Of a stretch of DNA of 64,000 nt, positions 21,249 to 34,553 are shown one piece after another. Below the pieces are notes generated by a model. That model worked only from the letters and a program-made list of their open reading frames with translations. It searched no databases and was not told where the DNA came from. Each line of letters begins with the position of its first letter. The first letter of the stretch is position 1. The position numbers were made by a program, and so were the translations under genes. Source of the stretch: Sabethes cyaneus (taxonomy: Eukaryota; Arthropoda; Insecta; Diptera; Culicidae); contig NC_071354.1 in NCBI RefSeq assembly GCF_943734655.1, positions 175,308,411 through 175,372,410 of the forward strand, in the 5' to 3' direction.

Positions 21249-22491
21249 TTCTGAAAAGTGGGTCTCTTGGTCGGAAGAAAGTTTTATTGCGGTCATCAGA
21301 AGGTTCTAATGGAGCTCATAGTTTTATTAGCGGTATTATGAAATAGGTCATGAAAACCACTAGAGGAACGTAATAAAACTTAAATTACTGCATGGGAATA
21401 CTCGTTAGTGTTGAATGTGTTTTACCTTCACTACACCGCGTGTACTAGTAATACCATTACGGTTTCTATTAGCCAGCATCTATTGCGTTTTCAAGGTCAC
21501 GCTGTGTTCCAGTGCCGTTCTTCTTGGAAAGTAACCAACTATGCTCATCCAAGTTGCTCTAGCAAGGTTTGCAATCTTGTATCAAACTTAGTTCTTGGGA
21601 TTAAAAAACAGGATAATTGAATAATAACGAAAATTCCATTTCAAAACCAGTACTTCGATATCCCATAGTTGACCGATTTTGGTACTACCGCTTCGATCAA
21701 GAACAGTAATGTCAAAATCATGAAAGTTGCGATCAATATTGGAAGTAAGCTAGGCCTCATAAAGAGAAACTTGTCACCCTGCGCTTTATTGTAACTGAAA
21801 TCCTAGACTAGCTGTATGTCCTATCTGCTGCCAATTAAGGCAGATTACCTTTACCGGATGGACATTGGAATCGACCAATTCCAAAGCCCAACAGGTTCTT
21901 GGTTGACAGACTAGGGGTGCTGATCATACCGTCAATCTGCACTACGCGAGTAGAATGCGAAGTATATGCAATATTTTCGCGTAAAGAGCTAACAAACAGT
22001 TATTTCATTTGCTTGCTTGAGAAAAGAGACGGAATTTTTTAGCACATTGGGTCGGAGGAGAAATTTGCAAAAGTGTTTCATTTTTTACCGGAAAAGCGCA
22101 ACTCATAATCCAGCCGATCCGTCCGAGTAAAGCTTGACTCTTACGGCTGACTCATCACAGGGGTTTTTTTCGCAGGGTTTTGTCAACGGACGGTCGGGAC
22201 AGGAAATAAAAGAGGGGTAATGCTAGATATTTCCATTGGATCAGATAGAAAGATAGCCGTATTTGACATAGAAAACAACCAATCATGCTACGCTAACTAG
22301 CACAATAATAGAAAAATTAATACTAACAAATAAAACACATTCAACACTAACGAGTATTCTCATGCAGTTACGTTCCTCTAGTGGTTTTCATGACCTATTT
22401 CATAAAACCCCTAATAAAACTATAGCTCCACTAGAACCTTCTGATGTCCGCGATAAAACTTCCTTCCGACCAAGAGACCCACTTTTCAGAA
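21249..22491. mobile_element. Transposon with long inverted ends
   Basis: About 170 bp at the left (21249-21420, starting TTCTGAAAAGTGGGTCTCTT) reappears inverted at the right (22320-22491), with identity I judge to be about 90 percent. The interior of about 900 bp holds only short frames with no transposase motif. The outer border and target duplication are uncertain. Confidence 0.6.
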
Positions 22492-22699
22492 TCTATTTAA
22501 TAAACTCTAATTAATTTGAAGACAGAGAACACAGAGACAGAGCGACAGAGAAAACATGAAGAACGAAGACTATCAAACGGTCAATCAAGTAATTGAAACA
22601 CTAGTTCAAGCCGCAGTAACCCATTGTTGCCACGAGTTTGTTCGTTGTTGAGTCCATCATCGCTATTTCGAGTTTCTTGAATGTCACCCACTTATTGGG

Positions 22700-23600
22700 G
22701 CTTAGGACCAAGTGAAGGGTCTAACCACCTATCTTATCGTGCACTACTAAATCTAGTACCAACCATATTCGAGGCGAACATCACTGTCCCGCCCATTATA
22801 CGCTTCCTGCTTTAGCCACTTTAGCTTTGTCCTGTACTCTAACAGCTGGCTGCAAAGTCTGTCGTATAAAAACAGAAGGTCAAATTTCGATAACGGAATG
22901 TAGCACTTAGGCTTTGTTTTTGCTTTACATGATGCGCTTTAATACGGGTTTGCCAGACCTTAGGGTCTTGTGGAATTCAAGTTAGTACGACTTCCGACAA
23001 GAATAAGCCTACCATCTCAAACTAGTCCCCGTCGATTAGAACACTATTAACTACGCGAGCTCTAATGCACTCGGGTACTCCTAAATTATTTCATAACAAT
23101 TAAACGTGTAACAGTCGAAGTCTCGAGCGTGTTTAAACGGACTTGATAATACGCCCAATATCCTCACACAGAACTGTACACCATCCATCGTGACCTTAAT
23201 CAGTCTTGTCAGCTTCTCGGGAAGGCCGTTTTCGTTCACTATTTTCCATAGCTCTTCATGGTTGACGTTATCATATGCGGCCTTAAAATCGTTGAATAGG
23301 TGGTACGTAGTGACGACAACACAAAACTTTATTGGGCTGCCGATCGCCTGTTCCCAAACCAGTTTGATGACTTCCTACAAAACTATAGTATTTGCTGGCG
23401 GCGATAGACGGCGAAAAAAAGTGCTATATAGGTGTCATTTGGAATAGTGGTCGCTGCGTAGTTCTTACATCCCAACTTGTCGCCTTTTTTGTATATCATA
23501 ACGTGCCCGCTTCTTCCATTCTTCTGGTAGCTATGTCGTTTCCCAGATCCTGGCTAAACCAGTTTTCAGCTTGTGAATGTTTTGCGGCGTCATAATAGTC
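22700..23600 (-). pseudogene. RTE-like LINE fragments
   Basis: Minus-strand translation near 23190-23290 gives NHEELWKIVNENGLPEKLTRLI, a reverse transcriptase segment matching the VEHEQLWQIMHEYGFPDKLTRLI-type region of the 9.5-12.4 kb LINE. A decayed VVDEF/DGD region lies near 23020-23045. Many stops are present. Confidence 0.7.
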
Positions 23601-24220
23601 GGTTTTCTAGCAGTACCTGAATTCCGTTTGATTTAAAAGTGCTTAAGGGGTTATACACAGTTTAGGCATAAAAAGTCGAATTTTCTAGAGAAAACCTTTT
23701 AACTAATTAAAGGGAAAATTTATGCACAGGTTACGGAAACTCTCAACCTAATAATTTTATTTGTAAAAATAGTTATTGAAACATATGCTATAGTTAATCT
23801 CCTAGAACACTTCTAAAACAAGGCGTCTTGCGGTGAGCATGCTATCTATGGACTGAATCATCATAAATCAAAAAACGAAAAATAAATCGCTTATATAATG
23901 TATTATCTTGTAATTGAACGAAAAATTTAGTGAAATAATTTTTGATAGAATCACGGCTTCTTAAACAAAGAAAATTTATTTACAAAGAATTAGGGAAACA
24001 GGTATATTAAGTTGTAAAATTGATGTAATTTTTCCATTAAGATCTCTCTAAATAAATTTTTTATATACTAGAGAACCAATTTGACAAATAAACTATTCAA
24101 TATGTTGCGCATTCACCCAAAAATAACATGGTCACTTTACACTTAAGTACAGTAAAGCGTTTACGCGCATAATTAGATACGATGATCACATGTAATCGAG
24201 TAGAAATTTTTAATTTATTT
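23601..24220. other. AT-rich intron DNA, nothing recognised
   Basis: No repeat boundary or coding frame can be supported. Confidence 0.35.
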
Positions 24221-24284
24221 AAGTGTACGCGTGGGACAAGGTACCAAACATATATGTTTGCTACCTTGTCCCACGCGTACACTT
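24221..24284. repeat. 64-bp near-perfect palindrome
   Basis: The arms read AAGTGTACGCGTGGGACAAG... and its inverse. The centre CAAACATATATGTTTG is itself palindromic, and only one symmetric position fails to pair. It directly abuts the MITE at 24285, so it may be the remnant of another foldback insertion. Confidence 0.9.
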
Positions 24285-24729
24285 CCCGAGCAGGAGCGAA
24301 GAGCAAAATAATATCAAAATGTGTTATTGGAAATCTAATAACTAACATCAAAATTTGGTCTTGTTTTGGCTGACATAGTTGGTAAAATAACAAAGAATAA
24401 TATCAAAATGTTACTCCTTTAAAGCCAAAAGGATAACTACTTGTGTTATTTGAATAACATATTTTAGTATTATTAAGGAATTGAATAACAAATGCAGTAG
24501 TACATGAGATATTAAAAAATCTTTTTATAAAGTATTTAAAATCTAAAATCGCTTTAATCAATAAAAAAAATTGTAGGATATATATCGAATATCATTTTAA
24601 GGCCAAAATAAGATATGATAACAAAATGTGTTATGAATATATCTCCATATCTATTCAATAACAAAATATACCATTATAACATAGTTTGATATTGTTTTTA
24701 TATTATTTTGCTCTTCGCTCCTGCTCGGG
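24285..24729. mobile_element. MITE with CCCGAGCAGGAGCGAAGAGC ends
   Basis: The terminal inverted repeats are about 30 bp long (24285-24315 and 24700-24729). The interior is rich in repeated ATAACA/TGTTAT words. No clear target duplication is seen. Confidence 0.75.
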
Positions 24730-26400
24730 ATGGTTTTTGATTGAAAACAAACTATTTCAAAACGAAACAGGCTGCCGTGCCAAAAACCGCAAACTCATGA
24801 ACCCATCAACAACCCCATGCATTCCTCATTAGGAGCACCATCCTGGAGCATGTGTACAGTTTTCCATAGCCGTCATGGTGCATAAATCTTTTCGCACATC
24901 GTCACGGCGCCATCTCCCAGTAGAAATAAACATGACAGAGCAGCGCGCCGCATTTCATCGGTAATCCTCCTGCTCCTGGACGGGCTACTTCCCGCCTATA
25001 TCTGAGTAACCGGTGCGGTACAAGAAACACATCTATTTAAACATCACTCGAGTCTGGAGCCGTTCCACGTAGCTGAGCCGATGACGTACCCATCTTCTCA
25101 CGCCATAACGTGCGACATCATAGTTTGACTAATTAGTAACTCACTCTTCAACAGACTAGTACGAAACAAAAATTTCTGCTATGTTTGCGTTCTTTAATGT
25201 GTTATGCTAGCATTATGTTATTCGCTACTTCGAAATCCGCCGTGTTTATTTTGATGCCACCAACAGCAATATAAAGTGTGGTTTTAATCGCATTAACTTT
25301 AGTAGCAACACCAAACCGCGTCCGCTTTGTTATGAGACAAACATTGTGCTGTAAAAAAATATGATTCTCGGTTCGTGCGTTGAAACTGAATGCGAAAGTG
25401 AAAACTACAACCCGTGGATAGAACAATTCAACACCGCCAACGTGGAAACTCGCGACGCGAGGAAACAAACATAATTTTCCACTCTGTCTCCCTGTTTCAC
25501 GAACAACGACTGTCGATGCGGTCACGGTTAATGCTGAGAAACAGACAAAATGAAATAGTTCGCTTCGGAAAAATATTCATCTCGAAATCGTAATAAATCA
25601 TCTGTATTTCAAATGAAATACCCAAACGGTAAATAGAGTCGGCCTATAACATAAATTTCATAGTATTTACCTGACAATAATAATTTGAGAAGAATCCTTT
25701 TATGCCCAGAATTTCACTTTCAACGGTGTATGATTTTGTCTGTGATAATTTATTCGAGATAAATTAGCGTTAAAGACCTGAAACCAGCAAAGAGATTGTT
25801 ATTAATAAATGATACGACGTGCAAAGTCGCTATCAATTTTGCACAACATCTTTCTTATTGTTATGACAGATTACTTGTAATGTGAAATAGATTACGTCGT
25901 ATGTGTAGAAGAGCTCAACCAGTTTAAAAGGAATTTTCTAACTAACGCGCGGCATTAGACGATTGTATGGCATTTATGACGTGTAAGTAGATAACGTCCA
26001 CAACTGTTTTCATCTCTGGCAACAGCGAAACCATTGGACTATTTTTATATTTTAATGTAAGTAGTCTACGTCTGACCTCTACCATTTGTGTTCGTTCTAT
26101 TTACGAATACATCACCGGTAGTCTATTTGCCCATCAATTATCTTCACTTTAAAGCGAACGTAAGCAATTTTAGATAATTACAACGCAGACCAAAGCGAAC
26201 CGAGCAGGGAAGTAAGAAGTGCAAGGATAAGGTTTTATTTTCGAATTCTAGAGAACGATACCGAACCATGGTTGGTCACTTGCTTCTGTGTTTTACTAGT
26301 GAAACAATCTTTTCATTTCGGTAGTAGTATACAAGTCTGTTAGAACATTATCCGATCATATTTCTTAAATAAAGCTAAAGCTTGAGTCATTTACCATCCG
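24730..26400. other. Dpr intron 1, no recognised elements
   Basis: Mostly non-repetitive in this window. 24760-25110 and 25200-25530 have higher GC and lack stops for short stretches, but no product is recognised. They could hold intronic regulatory DNA. Confidence 0.3.
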
Positions 26401-26494
26401 AATGCAAAAAAACGAATCTAGGTATCTCGGAACGAATACTCAAATTGAAGATAATTTCTTGCACTTTGAAGGAAAAATAACGCAAAAATTATTC

Positions 26495-26704
26495 CTATTT
26501 GGTTTGAATGATATCCCGAGTTTTTCTTCGAACACCGCTCATATTTTGGACTCCGTATTGGCTAACCTGAGAAGCCATTTTGTTCCACCATCTCGGTTCC
26601 CGAGCAACTTTTCCGCAACTTCTGTTTGACATTGCCCAATATTTTTCAATTGGGCGGAATTGAAGGCAGTTGGTTGGATTGATGTCCTTTTCGAAGAAAT
26701 CCAC
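26495..26704 (-). pseudogene. Mariner transposase C-terminal fragment
   Basis: The translation contains NPTNCLQFRPIEKYWA, the region around the last catalytic acid in D37E-type mariners, followed by a typical NMSGVRRKTR tail. The rest of the element is missing. Confidence 0.75.
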
Positions 26705-26745
26705 CCCGTTAGCGTCGTAACTGTTTTGTGTTAGAAGTTATAAAC

Positions 26746-26920
26746 ATAGTTTCTTCGGCAAAGTTGTAAACAATGTAAAATCAAGTAACTTTGCAGAAGA
26801 AATAAAATTTCTATCTCTGCCGAGGGCAGAACTATAGAGCATTTTGTTTAAAAATCCTTTAAAAATTAGTTTTTCATACTTTGCCTTCGTTAGTTGAATT
26901 ATACTTCTGTAGAAGGTTTG
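26746..26920. repeat. Truncated copy of the GTTTCTTCGGCAAAGTTGT MITE
   Basis: This stretch matches 27497-27690 in direct orientation (shared words include TTTCTATCTCT and CTATAGAGCATTTT), but lacks the right terminus. Confidence 0.7.
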
Positions 26921-27176
26921 AACTAGTCACATTGATTAGAAATACTAGCATAAATGCAGTACATACAGTGAGTTTTGAATTTTTCGTTGATTTATGCAAA
27001 AATCGATTTAAGAATAATTTTGTATTCAACATTATTATATTTTAAGCTCGGTTAATGCTAGTATTACTACCTTCTACAGAAGCCACCAGACAAAATACGA
27101 TACGTGGTTCTGTATGACGTTCTATTGTTATATCTTAGAAATGATGTTAACTATGTTATTTTATGTTGTAGAACTC

Positions 27177-27215
27177 CTTGAGAAAGATGTTAAATACATC
27201 GAAACGTCGGGCATA
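27177..27215 (+). ncRNA. Hammerhead-like RNA motif, copy 2 (probably inactive)
   Basis: CTTGAGAAA, a 5-bp stem (GATGT/ACATC, 27186-27200), GAAA (27201-27204) and ACGTCGG follow each other in the same layout as the copies at 18573 and 42606. The TTGAGAAA box again deviates from the CUGANGA consensus. Confidence 0.35.
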
Positions 27216-27496
27216 GAATAAATAAGTGTCGTTTTGCGTTGCCGTTTAACTGTCCTGCCGAAAACATAAAGTTTGTTTTACTTCTCCATATCTTCACGAG
27301 CCTATGGGATGAAATGTGGTAAGTGGATTTATGAAATCAGTACTTTACCTTAAAGCTTAGGTCGAGTACTTTAAACTGGTATAGGTGCGCTTGCCCTCAA
27401 CCACCCGTATGAGAGTACGGCAAGCATATGTTTTATGTGTTTCGCGTTTGGCTATAGGCTTTAACCACAACCACTTTTTTGTTTGAGTAGATAAAG

Positions 27497-27713
27497 ACAT
27501 GGTTTCTTCGACAAAGTTGTAGAAAATATTGAGGCAAACAACTTTGCTACAGAGATGACATTTCTATCTCTATCGAGTGCAGAGCTATAGAGCATTTTCT
27601 TGGGAAATTCTTCGAAGATTAGATTTTCATGCTTAGCCTATGTTGGTAGAATTTTATTTCTGCAGTAAAGTTGCTTGTTTTTCCATTGTTTACAATTTTG
27701 CCGAAGAAACTAT
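27497..27713. mobile_element. MITE with (A)TRGTTTCTTCGRCAAAGTTGT ends
   Basis: The left end (GGTTTCTTCGACAAAGTTGT) pairs with the inverse of the right end (ACAATTTTGCCGAAGAAACT), about 28 bp with few mismatches. A truncated sister copy lies 750 bp upstream. Confidence 0.7.
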
Positions 27714-27719
27714 GTCTAT

Positions 27720-28370
27720 ATTTCCAAACACAAAAGTTATTTCTTTTATTTTTATTTTAGTAAGCGATGACTACTTTTTGACACATTTAAATTAGGGCGG
27801 TATTCCTACAAACAAAAGTTTTGAAGATACTGTAGGTATGGCAAGAATAAAAGCAAAGAACGGTAGAAAAAAAATCCACTTTGCGTCTTTTAGAACCACT
27901 GCCCACTGTCCACGCCTACTGATGTCTCTCTGGACGACTTTTCCCCATCCTTATGGGCAGAAATACAACGTACGTGGGCTGATTATAATCGAGTTCGAGT
28001 CACACACTGGCTCACGTACGAACATGTTTTTTGCACCGTCGGCAGCTCCACTCTACGACCGCGACCGCGTATAAAGGCCTCCTAAAACCTCGGCCTTCAT
28101 CTTTCTGTAGCTCTTTGGCCTAAACAGATGCCTAAACTGCCAATTCGCGTAATGTCCTGACATTTCAAGTACCAAGTGTCGAATAACTATTGTCTTTTAT
28201 CATTTGCCTGGATCCGTATCGACGATTCTCTTGTGTATGCTGCCTTACAAGCACTACGCTCCCTATCCTCGCGATGGGTTCGCCATCATAGATAAAGCGA
28301 GACACAGAATTCCGTAAGACAGCCGGCCTCTTCGAGTAGTCGCTGTTATATGCCGCCCCTTGCTGAGGAA
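27720..28370. other. Intron DNA; possible LINE leader at 28100-28370
   Basis: No gene was recognised. The 28100-28370 stretch is GC-richer and might derive from a LINE leader, without firm support. Confidence 0.3.
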
Positions 28371-29830
28371 GGTGTTTACTTACTTAGTTGGCCTTACGAC
28401 TTATGACAAGACCTATGTTACATAGTTCCCCCATGTACCCATGTACCCCTCTTCATTTTGTTCCTACCGAATTCGATGCAAAAACCATTTTTGCAGAAGA
28501 GTTGTCGGGTATTCTAGCAACAAGTCTTGCCCAACGAATCCGTCCAGCATTACCACTTTCTGAATACTGCGTACGCCGTAGAGACGCGCGAGCTCTTGGT
28601 TCATTCTTCACCTCCATACACCGTTCTCTTGCACGCTGCCAAAGATGGTTCTTAGCATCCCGTTAGAAAACTCCGAGTGATCGTAGGTCATTTACTAGCA
28701 ATGTCCACGTATCATGGCCGTAACTGGTCTAAGGAGCGTTTTGTACAACGTGCACTATAATGTACAAGGGCTCAGATTGTTCAACAGCAAGTGTTTGTGG
28801 AGTCCGTAGTAGGCCCGACTTCCGCTGATAATACATCTTTTAATCTCACGGCTGACATTGTTGTCCTCTGTTGCCAGTGAGCAACACGAGCAGGTATACG
28901 AACTCGTCGACTACCTCAAACTCATCCCCGTCGATAACCACGGTACTGCTTAAGCGGGCCCTGTCGCGCTCGGTCCCGCCCACCAACATATACTTCGTTT
29001 CAGATGTATTTATCTTCAACCCAATCTTCCCTGATTCTCGTTTTAGTCTGGTGTACTGATCTTCAACCGCCTCAAATATTCTGCCGACAGCACCCACGTC
29101 GTCAGCAAAGCAGATAAATTGACTGTATTTATTGAAAATCGTGCCCCGCATTTCGATCGCCGCTTGTCTAGAACACCTTCAAGCGCTATGTTGAATAGCA
29201 GGCAGGAACGATCATCTCCTTGTTGAAGTCCCCTGCGAGATTCGAATGGGTTCGACAATCACCCGATATTCTCACACAGCACTGAATCCCATCCATCGTA
29301 GCCATGATAAGTCTAGCTTACGCGGAAAGCCGTTTTCGTCCAGAATTTTCTATAACTCTTGTCAGTTTACACTATCATATGCGGCTTTGTAATCAATGAA
29401 CAGCTGCGTTGTAGACCGACCCACCAAGAATTCGGCCTGACAACTTCCCACGAATCTATTGGCTATTGGCGACAATCGATGGAAGATGACATGGGAAAGC
29501 ACTTGTAGGCGGCATTCAGGATAGTGATCGCTCGGTAGTTCTCACAATCCAGCTAATCACCTTGTCCAGCTAATCCTTGTAGATAGGGCAGATAACACTA
29601 TCTTTCCAATCCTCCGGTAGTCGTTCCGTATACCAAATCTTGACAATCAACAGCTGGCCAGCTTGTCCGGGCCCATTTCAATAAGTCCCGCTCCGATGTC
29701 ATCCTTTCCTGCTGCTTTGTTGTTCTTCAGCCACTAGATGGCTTTTTTAACCTCTCTTATCGATGGGGATGGCACATCTCCGTTGCTTGTTGCTTGCTTG
29801 CTAAGGAAGGTAAGGTAAGGTGAAAACAGA
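28371..29830 (-). pseudogene. RTE-like LINE, 3' two-thirds, inactivated
   Basis: Minus-strand pieces include PFESRRGLQQGDDRSCLLFN (29249-29190), the catalytic FADD box in FICFADDVGAV (about 29115-29080), KINTSETKYMLVGGTERDR (about 29010-28955) and VVIDGDEFEVVDEFVYL (28946-28895). An AAGTAAGT-like tail near 28373-28385 marks the 3' end. Frameshifts separate the blocks. Confidence 0.85.
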
Positions 29831-30427
29831 CGCTCGGGTTGGCGTAGCTATTTAACATTACATTTAACATTTAACTGTCAGGACGAACACGAGTGCCCAC
29901 TTCCCTATCCCAAGACAACCCTAGTATTGATACCAAGTCCACTACAAAATCCCGTATCGATACCCGGAAAATTGAACTAATATTTATGGTAGCCATTTCG
30001 CAGATATAATTCCTGTGAAAAACACCTGAGTAATTAATTTTTTATAACGGCAGTGTTTTTGCAATCGACGGAGGGAACGGTAGAAGAAAGTAATGATGAT
30101 TTCTTCAGCAAGTTTCAGTTTGCGTTGATAGTGTCTCTAGGGCGAGACAAGGCGTCAAGGGTAAAGGGCGAAAGCTTAGGTAAGGGAGGGTCATTGAAGC
30201 AGCACTCATTAAGTATGTGTACCGTTCCAATTTACCCAAGCTGGAGGATCCGCTGATTGAGCCAAGTTATAATGGGAACCAATTATATTATTTGATTCGA
30301 ACTCAACTTGTCCTCCCAGGTTTTATGGAAATAATGAGCGATCTAGGTCCGAATATAAAAAGCAATAGAAGCATTGATAAACTGATAGTGGCAATTTCTT
30401 TCTATTTTTCATTGACTCTATTGCAGC
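29831..30427. other. Intron DNA with a weak SINE-like tract
   Basis: 30055-30110 (GACGGAGGGAACGGTAGAAG) faintly resembles the GGACGGTAGGGGAAAG block of the repeat at 53.2 kb. Nothing else was recognised. Confidence 0.3.
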
Positions 30428-30429
30428 CA

Positions 30430-30537
30430 GCCCAAGCAACAATTTGAGTTTTATTGCACACTTATGATGGTATTTGTGACCAATTTTGGTCATGAAAACC
30501 ATCATAAAAGGTTAAAAAAACACTCATTGTTACGTGG
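30430..30537. mobile_element. Small MITE, second CCCAAGYAACAATTT copy
   Basis: The left end CCCAAGCAACAATTTGAGTT pairs with the inverse of ACTCATTGTTACGTGGG. It is of the same length class and has the same internal TTTTGGTCATGA word as 9356-9465. Confidence 0.7.
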
Positions 30538-30539
30538 GA

Positions 30540-32394
30540 GGTTTTACTTTTCGTGTTCTTGGTGAAGAGTAAATACACTTGAAAAGAGAAAATTTGGACG
30601 AACTGAACAGTTTTTGATATTAGATTAAAAATGTTGGCTTAGTGAAGGTTGGGATAAGAACAGAAACTCGATCGGAGATTGGGAGTTGTGGGTTCGTGAC
30701 CTTCGCTAAGCTGGCTGTTAGAGCAGTGGACAATTACTATCGCTTCTGGGCTTAAAAACTAAGATCAAAGTGTAAAGTGTAGAGGACAATTACGGGGCAA
30801 GTGCAACGATTCTGATATAAATAGAAATTTTGTGTTTAAGTGTTTCACGTGGAGACATTCAATATAATATCAAATATCAATTTTAGGCTTAAAGCAGAGT
30901 ACAGAAAATAGACAATGCCAAAACAAGGAAAAATTAATTGTTTTATTCCATCATATTATACATGATTTTTATCAAAAGTTGCTAGATTCAATCAATTCTT
31001 TTTCTCTGCTGCAACATGGATACAGATGATAAAAACTATGTTAAATTCCAAGCACATCTGAAATTGAACAGCGAAAGGTAAAACAGTCAGCAGTAATTGG
31101 ATGACGTTATCTGTCGCTCTGATCAAAAACTGATCAGTACTGAGTGCCCATTAATGTCATGCAATATGTATATTTTTATTCAACACTTTTTCACTCGAAC
31201 AAAAAGCCAATAAAACCAACGGCAAACGGGTATCAAATAATACACATTTTGATGGTTACATTTTTACACTAGGCCCCTGGCTTAGCTTCAATAATATATA
31301 AAAATTTTATTACCCGCGTACACCACCTACCTAGCTACTGGGGATAGCAAATTTTCACGCGCTCAACAGGCACGGTTCGCGTGTGCAAGAGGGTTTTCAG
31401 TTTGTTTTCAAATTACTAAACACGTAACATTTTGCACGCCATTATGTCGGGTCTTTGATCCGGTCGGATAGTTAAACACGACTGACGCCGGAGGCGGTAT
31501 GTGTTTATGTTTGCCCTAATCCAACATGATTTGTAAACATTTTTAGCATCGGTATATTATCACAAACTATCCCTGTACTAATAGATAATTCATGGAGCTC
31601 CTAATTTTAGTCATCATCCACTGCCAATGACAACTTCTGAATCGAAATGGGCAATAGAGCTTTAAACATACCACCACTGCTAGTCGTGAAATGGAATGTG
31701 ATATAAAAAATTGCATTTTGCCTTTCTCTTTAAGAACGAACTAGGTATGTTTCGCTCTAAAAGTTACAACAATGAGAAACTACATATTTTGATTGTTGGA
31801 AGTAGGTCCTAGTGTCCGATTAGTGCTTCAGACTATTATGTAAAAATTCTACTGATCACATAGAATTTATTTAGTAACATATTAGAAAAAATGTCTGTGA
31901 GAACACTCTGATTGGTGCTTAGCTAAATTTAAGCGGTAACACTATATTACTCTATTATGATACCTCCTATTCATATCGACTTTAGAAGAAATATCAACTA
32001 AAGCCGCAATTTAATAATATTTTTGTTAGATTGTTCTGGTCGGGATCACAGAAGTGTTATACTATTTGGTTCGAAGGTTGTCGTACGAAAGAATATAAAT
32101 ATTCCTAGTAACGTAAAGTGATTGTTCGTTTGCGACGAAAAATTGTTTCACACAGCTGCTCTGACGTTATATATATTATCACCCACATTTTACAAAAATA
32201 AAAAATACACCATTTTAAAGGTCGAGCACCTGTCTGTCGAATGTTTACACCTCAGTTCCCGCAATATGTATCACATTAGTAATAACATGTCACCGTTACG
32301 TATGCGGCACCGTTGGACCCGAGCAGCAACGCCAATGCTTCCCATTAATTAATGAATGATTTCATCTCGTTTTGCTTCTATTTTACCTCCGCAG
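30540..32394. other. Dpr intron 1, 3' part, no recognised elements
   Basis: AT-rich; no repeat pair or exon can be supported before the acceptor at 32394. Confidence 0.35.
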
Positions 32395-32775
32395 ATTTCA
32401 CGGACGGCTTGTACCGGCCAAACTTATGGCCGACAGAAACACCAAAACCCCAGCAACCCAAACCGGAACCGTATTTCGTGACGTCAGCCTCGAAAAACGC
32501 GACCGTGCGTCAAGGTGATCCAGTGTTCCTCAGCTGCACGGTGGAAAATCTCGGTTCCTATACGGTGTCCTGGATCCGGCACAATGATCTGCACATATTG
32601 ACCGTGGATCGGTACACATATACGGCCGATCAGCGCTTTCAGGCGTTGCATAACAACGAAACGGCCGAATGGATCCTGAATATTAAGTGGACCGAACGGA
32701 AAGACACCGGCATTTACGAGTGCCAAGTGTCAACACTGCCGGTCAAGAGTCTGCCGCTCTATTTGATTGTACTGG
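32395..32775 (+). CDS. dpr: Dpr-family Ig protein, exon 2 (first Ig domain)
   Basis: It encodes residues 32-158. After a proline-rich lead (residues 44-57) comes a V-type Ig domain with the Dpr hallmarks: Cys79, the segment VENLGSYTVSWIRHNDLHIL with Trp91, the TADQRFQ motif (108-114), and DTGIYEC with Cys141. Dpr proteins are neuronal cell-surface receptors that pair with DIP proteins through this first Ig domain to set synaptic partner choice. The acceptor is TTTTACCTCCGCAG and the donor CTGG|GTGAGT, both phase 1. The frame stays open for 28 codons past the donor, but the strong donor and the domain end favour splicing. The paralogue number within the Dpr family cannot be told. Confidence 0.92.
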
Positions 32776-34553
32776 GTGAGTACCGAGCTTTGATTGTTAA
32801 AATAGCACTTGGGTTTCGCGAAAGGGAATGGACGCCTAACTGTAATTCACTATCCGCATAATGTAACCTAAACGTTGGTTTAGGCTTACGTACACGTTTA
32901 TCGATAAATTGTCATAATAACGATACACCTATGCTATGTTCTTGCATTTGCATGGCAATGATGTGCTATTTATTCGGTTGCACTATGCTAAAGAAAAACA
33001 GTATGCGAAGAGATCTGATTGGTTCTTATTAAATCCTACTCAGCTAAAAATTTATTGCTGTAACCTGAGAAAATATTTCATTTTTGTACAGGAAAACAAG
33101 AAATCAAAAAATTTGAACCTTGCATCCCAAGAGATTGCTGATTGGCAATGATCTGTTTGACCTCAGCGGAGATTCAAACTTCTAGGCCACCCAAAACATT
33201 TTTATGTGTAGCAAAATCCATTCATAAACTAATCAAAATGTAGGAAATGAAAGGTTACAATACAATAATTTTAATAAATGCAAGATTCCACAATTTTAGT
33301 TTGTTGGGTTAATCATACCTAAAACCCCAGTCAGCATTTTTATATGCATAATTAGATTGCAAATAAGAGCTACGTACTGATATGTATTCAAGAAAAGTGT
33401 ATTCGATGCACAAAAGCCGCTTATCTGTACCATTTTGGAGGCGATATACGCACTGAGGAATAATTTTGAACGATACACTTATATAGGTATTTCAATACGA
33501 TAAGATCCGATTAAGCGCGACCAACAGCATGCAGTTATACGAATTTGTGCTGAAAATTGTATATTTGTCAGTTACTAGCATTATAAACGATAGAATATCA
33601 ACTTGTGCGCGCTTTATTAGGCTTTATTTACGAATCTGAATTTGTTAAGAGATATTTCAGCATCAGCATCTTTGGCTCGAGCAGCACGTTCCTCACAATC
33701 ATGTGGAAGATTTGTGCCTGAAGATATTTACGATATTTACGATATTTACGATAGTTTTCGTACATTGATATACAAGTTGGTGCTGGCTGGGAGCTGGGAC
33801 CACACTCACTGCGGCACAATAAAATTAACCAAATGATTCTTGAAAAATACGTTTCTTTCACTACAAAATAATTGAGAACATAATTTGGTATTTTTATTAG
33901 AAAAAATATTCGTAAAACTATATTTGTAGCTCATAAAAGTAATTTCAAATTACTCAATCAATTTCCATTCAAAAACATTGTAGGCTTATTGTCTACCGCA
34001 AATATTGTTATTACGAATGGTTCGTATTTTGTACGAGAGCATATTCGTAGCACATCGTGCACGGTGCATTTGATACACGGTTGTTGGGCGGCATGGTTAT
34101 CGACGAGAACGGGTTGTATGTACAAGAAAATAGACTCGTGCAATTATGACCTCCTTGCTATGCAGTAATCGTGGTTCTATGGTTTATGACGTCGCCCGTT
34201 CGTGCCGAAATATGACAAACAAGTTCAACTTCGATTCCCGATCATGTCAATTTTTTTCGAAGAAAAAAGAGATTTGATTATTTTCCGATAGGTGTCGGTA
34301 CTATGTTACTTTCATCGTGAGCTTTTTCGTACATTTGCATAATACACGAATCATTTTTTAAAATACATTGATTAGTAAGAATATAGCTTTGTTTACATGC
34401 ATGAAACATTCAGGACCGATTTTACGAATCTACTTCGTGGTAGGAAACAAAAGAATTCGTAAAGCAAACGTTCGTTTTCGTACTATGAATCATGCTTTAT
34501 TCTTAATATACCGAGTCAAATCACAGCTGCAAAGCAAAAATTGTTTTTCACCG
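32776..34553. other. Dpr intron 2, 5' part; GATATTTAC microsatellite
   Basis: A 9-bp unit GATATTTAC is repeated about three times at 33723-33753. Otherwise no element or exon was recognised. Confidence 0.4.

Noticed and set aside
21249..22491. LTR retrotransposon
   Set aside because: The matching ends are inverted, not direct, and there is no primer-binding site or polyprotein.
27838..28074. 78-codon plus-strand frame
   Set aside because: It has an ATG start, but no motif and no splice context, and it lies among intron repeats.
33723..33753. CRISPR-like short array
   Set aside because: It is a direct 9-bp microsatellite without spacers, in a eukaryotic intron.
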